A stretch of 64,000 nucleotides of DNA from Pseudoalteromonas sp. EB27 (GTDB taxonomy: Bacteria; Pseudomonadota; Gammaproteobacteria; Enterobacterales; Alteromonadaceae): contig NZ_MTQD01000010.1 in assembly GCF_001974875.1 (NCBI RefSeq), forward strand, positions 1 to 64,000, in the 5' to 3' direction. Shown here in pieces: positions 63,587-64,000 of this stretch; position 1 is the stretch's first letter; each line of letters opens with the position of its first letter. A model generated the notes under the pieces. It saw only the letters and a list, made by a program, of their open reading frames with translations, did not search any database and had not been told where the DNA came from. The position numbers and the translations under genes are program-made.

Positions 63587-64000
63587 TGACTAATAAATTT
63601 AAGCTGTCTAAATGGCAGCTCTTTGCGTGGTCGACAGGCTTAATTCTATCGGCTCCGTTGTTTTTTCTTCTTTTTGAATCTCTACAAGGTAGCTCTGAGG
63701 TGTTTTCTCACCTGTGGGATACCGTGCTTTGGGATTACATAACTAATACTGTATTGCTTGTTTTAGGTGTTTGCGTCCTTAGCTGCGCCATAGCTTTGCC
63801 ACTTGGGTGGCTAACGGCTTACTGTAGTTTTCCGGGTAAAAAACAGTTTGAATGGGCACTTATGCTGCCCCTTGCTATGCCCACCTATATTATTGCTTAT
63901 GTATATACTGATTTATTAGATTATGCGGGCCCTGTACAAATAGCACTGAGAGATTGGTTTGGCTGGCAATCGCCTAATGACTATTGGTTTTTTGATATAC
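63586..64000 (+). CDS. iron(III) ABC transporter permease, N-terminal part
   Basis: The reading frame starts at the ATG overlapping the binding-protein stop and runs off the window (138 residues visible). It shows membrane helices near residues 12-30 and 54-74, then L-P-L-A-M-P-T-Y-I-I-A-Y-V-Y-T, characteristic of FbpB/CysT-type iron permeases with two fused membrane domains. It is the second gene of the uptake operon. Confidence 0.9.
   Translation, partial: MTNKFKLSKWQLFAWSTGLILSAPLFFLLFESLQGSSEVFSHLWDTVLWDYITNTVLLVLGVCVLSCAIALPLGWLTAYCSFPGKKQFEWALMLPLAMPTYIIAYVYTDLLDYAGPVQIALRDWFGWQSPNDYWFFDI

Overview
The window is a piece of gammaproteobacterial chromosome, most likely from Pseudoalteromonas or a close relative in the Alteromonadales. 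The evidence is the AT-rich composition, the family-typical protein sequences, and the conserved blocks rpsU-yqeY-dnaG-rpoD, dusB-fis, ftsY-ftsE-ftsX-rpoH, gpmI-envC-ctp-yibQ, secB-gpsA, the type IV pilus cluster beside nadC-ampD-ampE, and pdhR-aceE-aceF-lpd. The genus is an inference from gene content and order; there is no 16S rRNA gene here.

Layout. (1) 1-4217 is the right end of an integrative element. It holds two unrecognised genes overlapping by ATGA, a gene-free stretch with four helically phased repeats, a tyrosine integrase, and a 47-base 3' fragment of tRNA-Met(CAT) that marks the attachment site. (2) 4218-13860 is ordinary chromosome with small metabolic and hypothetical genes (tautomerase-like, creA, LysE-type exporter, serine hydrolase, HDAC-like deacetylase) and a 7TM-GGDEF-EAL phosphodiesterase. 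(3) 13900-26090 carries purine genes (purH, a secreted-type methyltransferase, purD), dusB-fis, prmA, and the macromolecular synthesis region rpoD-dnaG-yqeY-rpsU, which contains a 268-bp MITE-like element. (4) 26290-31360 holds ftsY with a large coiled-coil repeat expansion, ftsEX, and rpoH behind a perfect CIRCE operator. (5) 31459-36258 is the gpmI-envC-S41 protease-yibQ cluster. A second 268-bp MITE copy follows. (6) 36805-44581 holds rhodanese-grx-secB-gpsA, trmL, fieF, a lysophospholipase-like hydrolase, a Cpx-like two-component system with a divergent cpxP-like gene, and yacG. (7) 44696-52886 is pilB, coaE, pilD, pilC, pilA, nadC, ampD and ampE, with pilB out of its usual place. (8) 52987-60356 is the PdhR-controlled pyruvate dehydrogenase locus. 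(9) 60436-64000 holds tapT, a hypothetical gene, a CsrB-type regulatory RNA on the minus strand with an upstream GacA/UvrY-like box, and the start of a Fur-box-preceded iron(III) ABC transporter.

The most informative observations are the tRNA-Met att remnant with its integrase and unknown gene pair; the paired MITEs, one of which supplies the last base of the dnaG stop codon; the CIRCE box placed on rpoH; the GGA-rich CsrB RNA with its predicted activator site; the nine-unit 45-bp coding repeat in ftsY; and the displaced pilB. No confidently new multigene system is evident. The best candidate for undescribed biology is the two-gene cargo at 376-2132.
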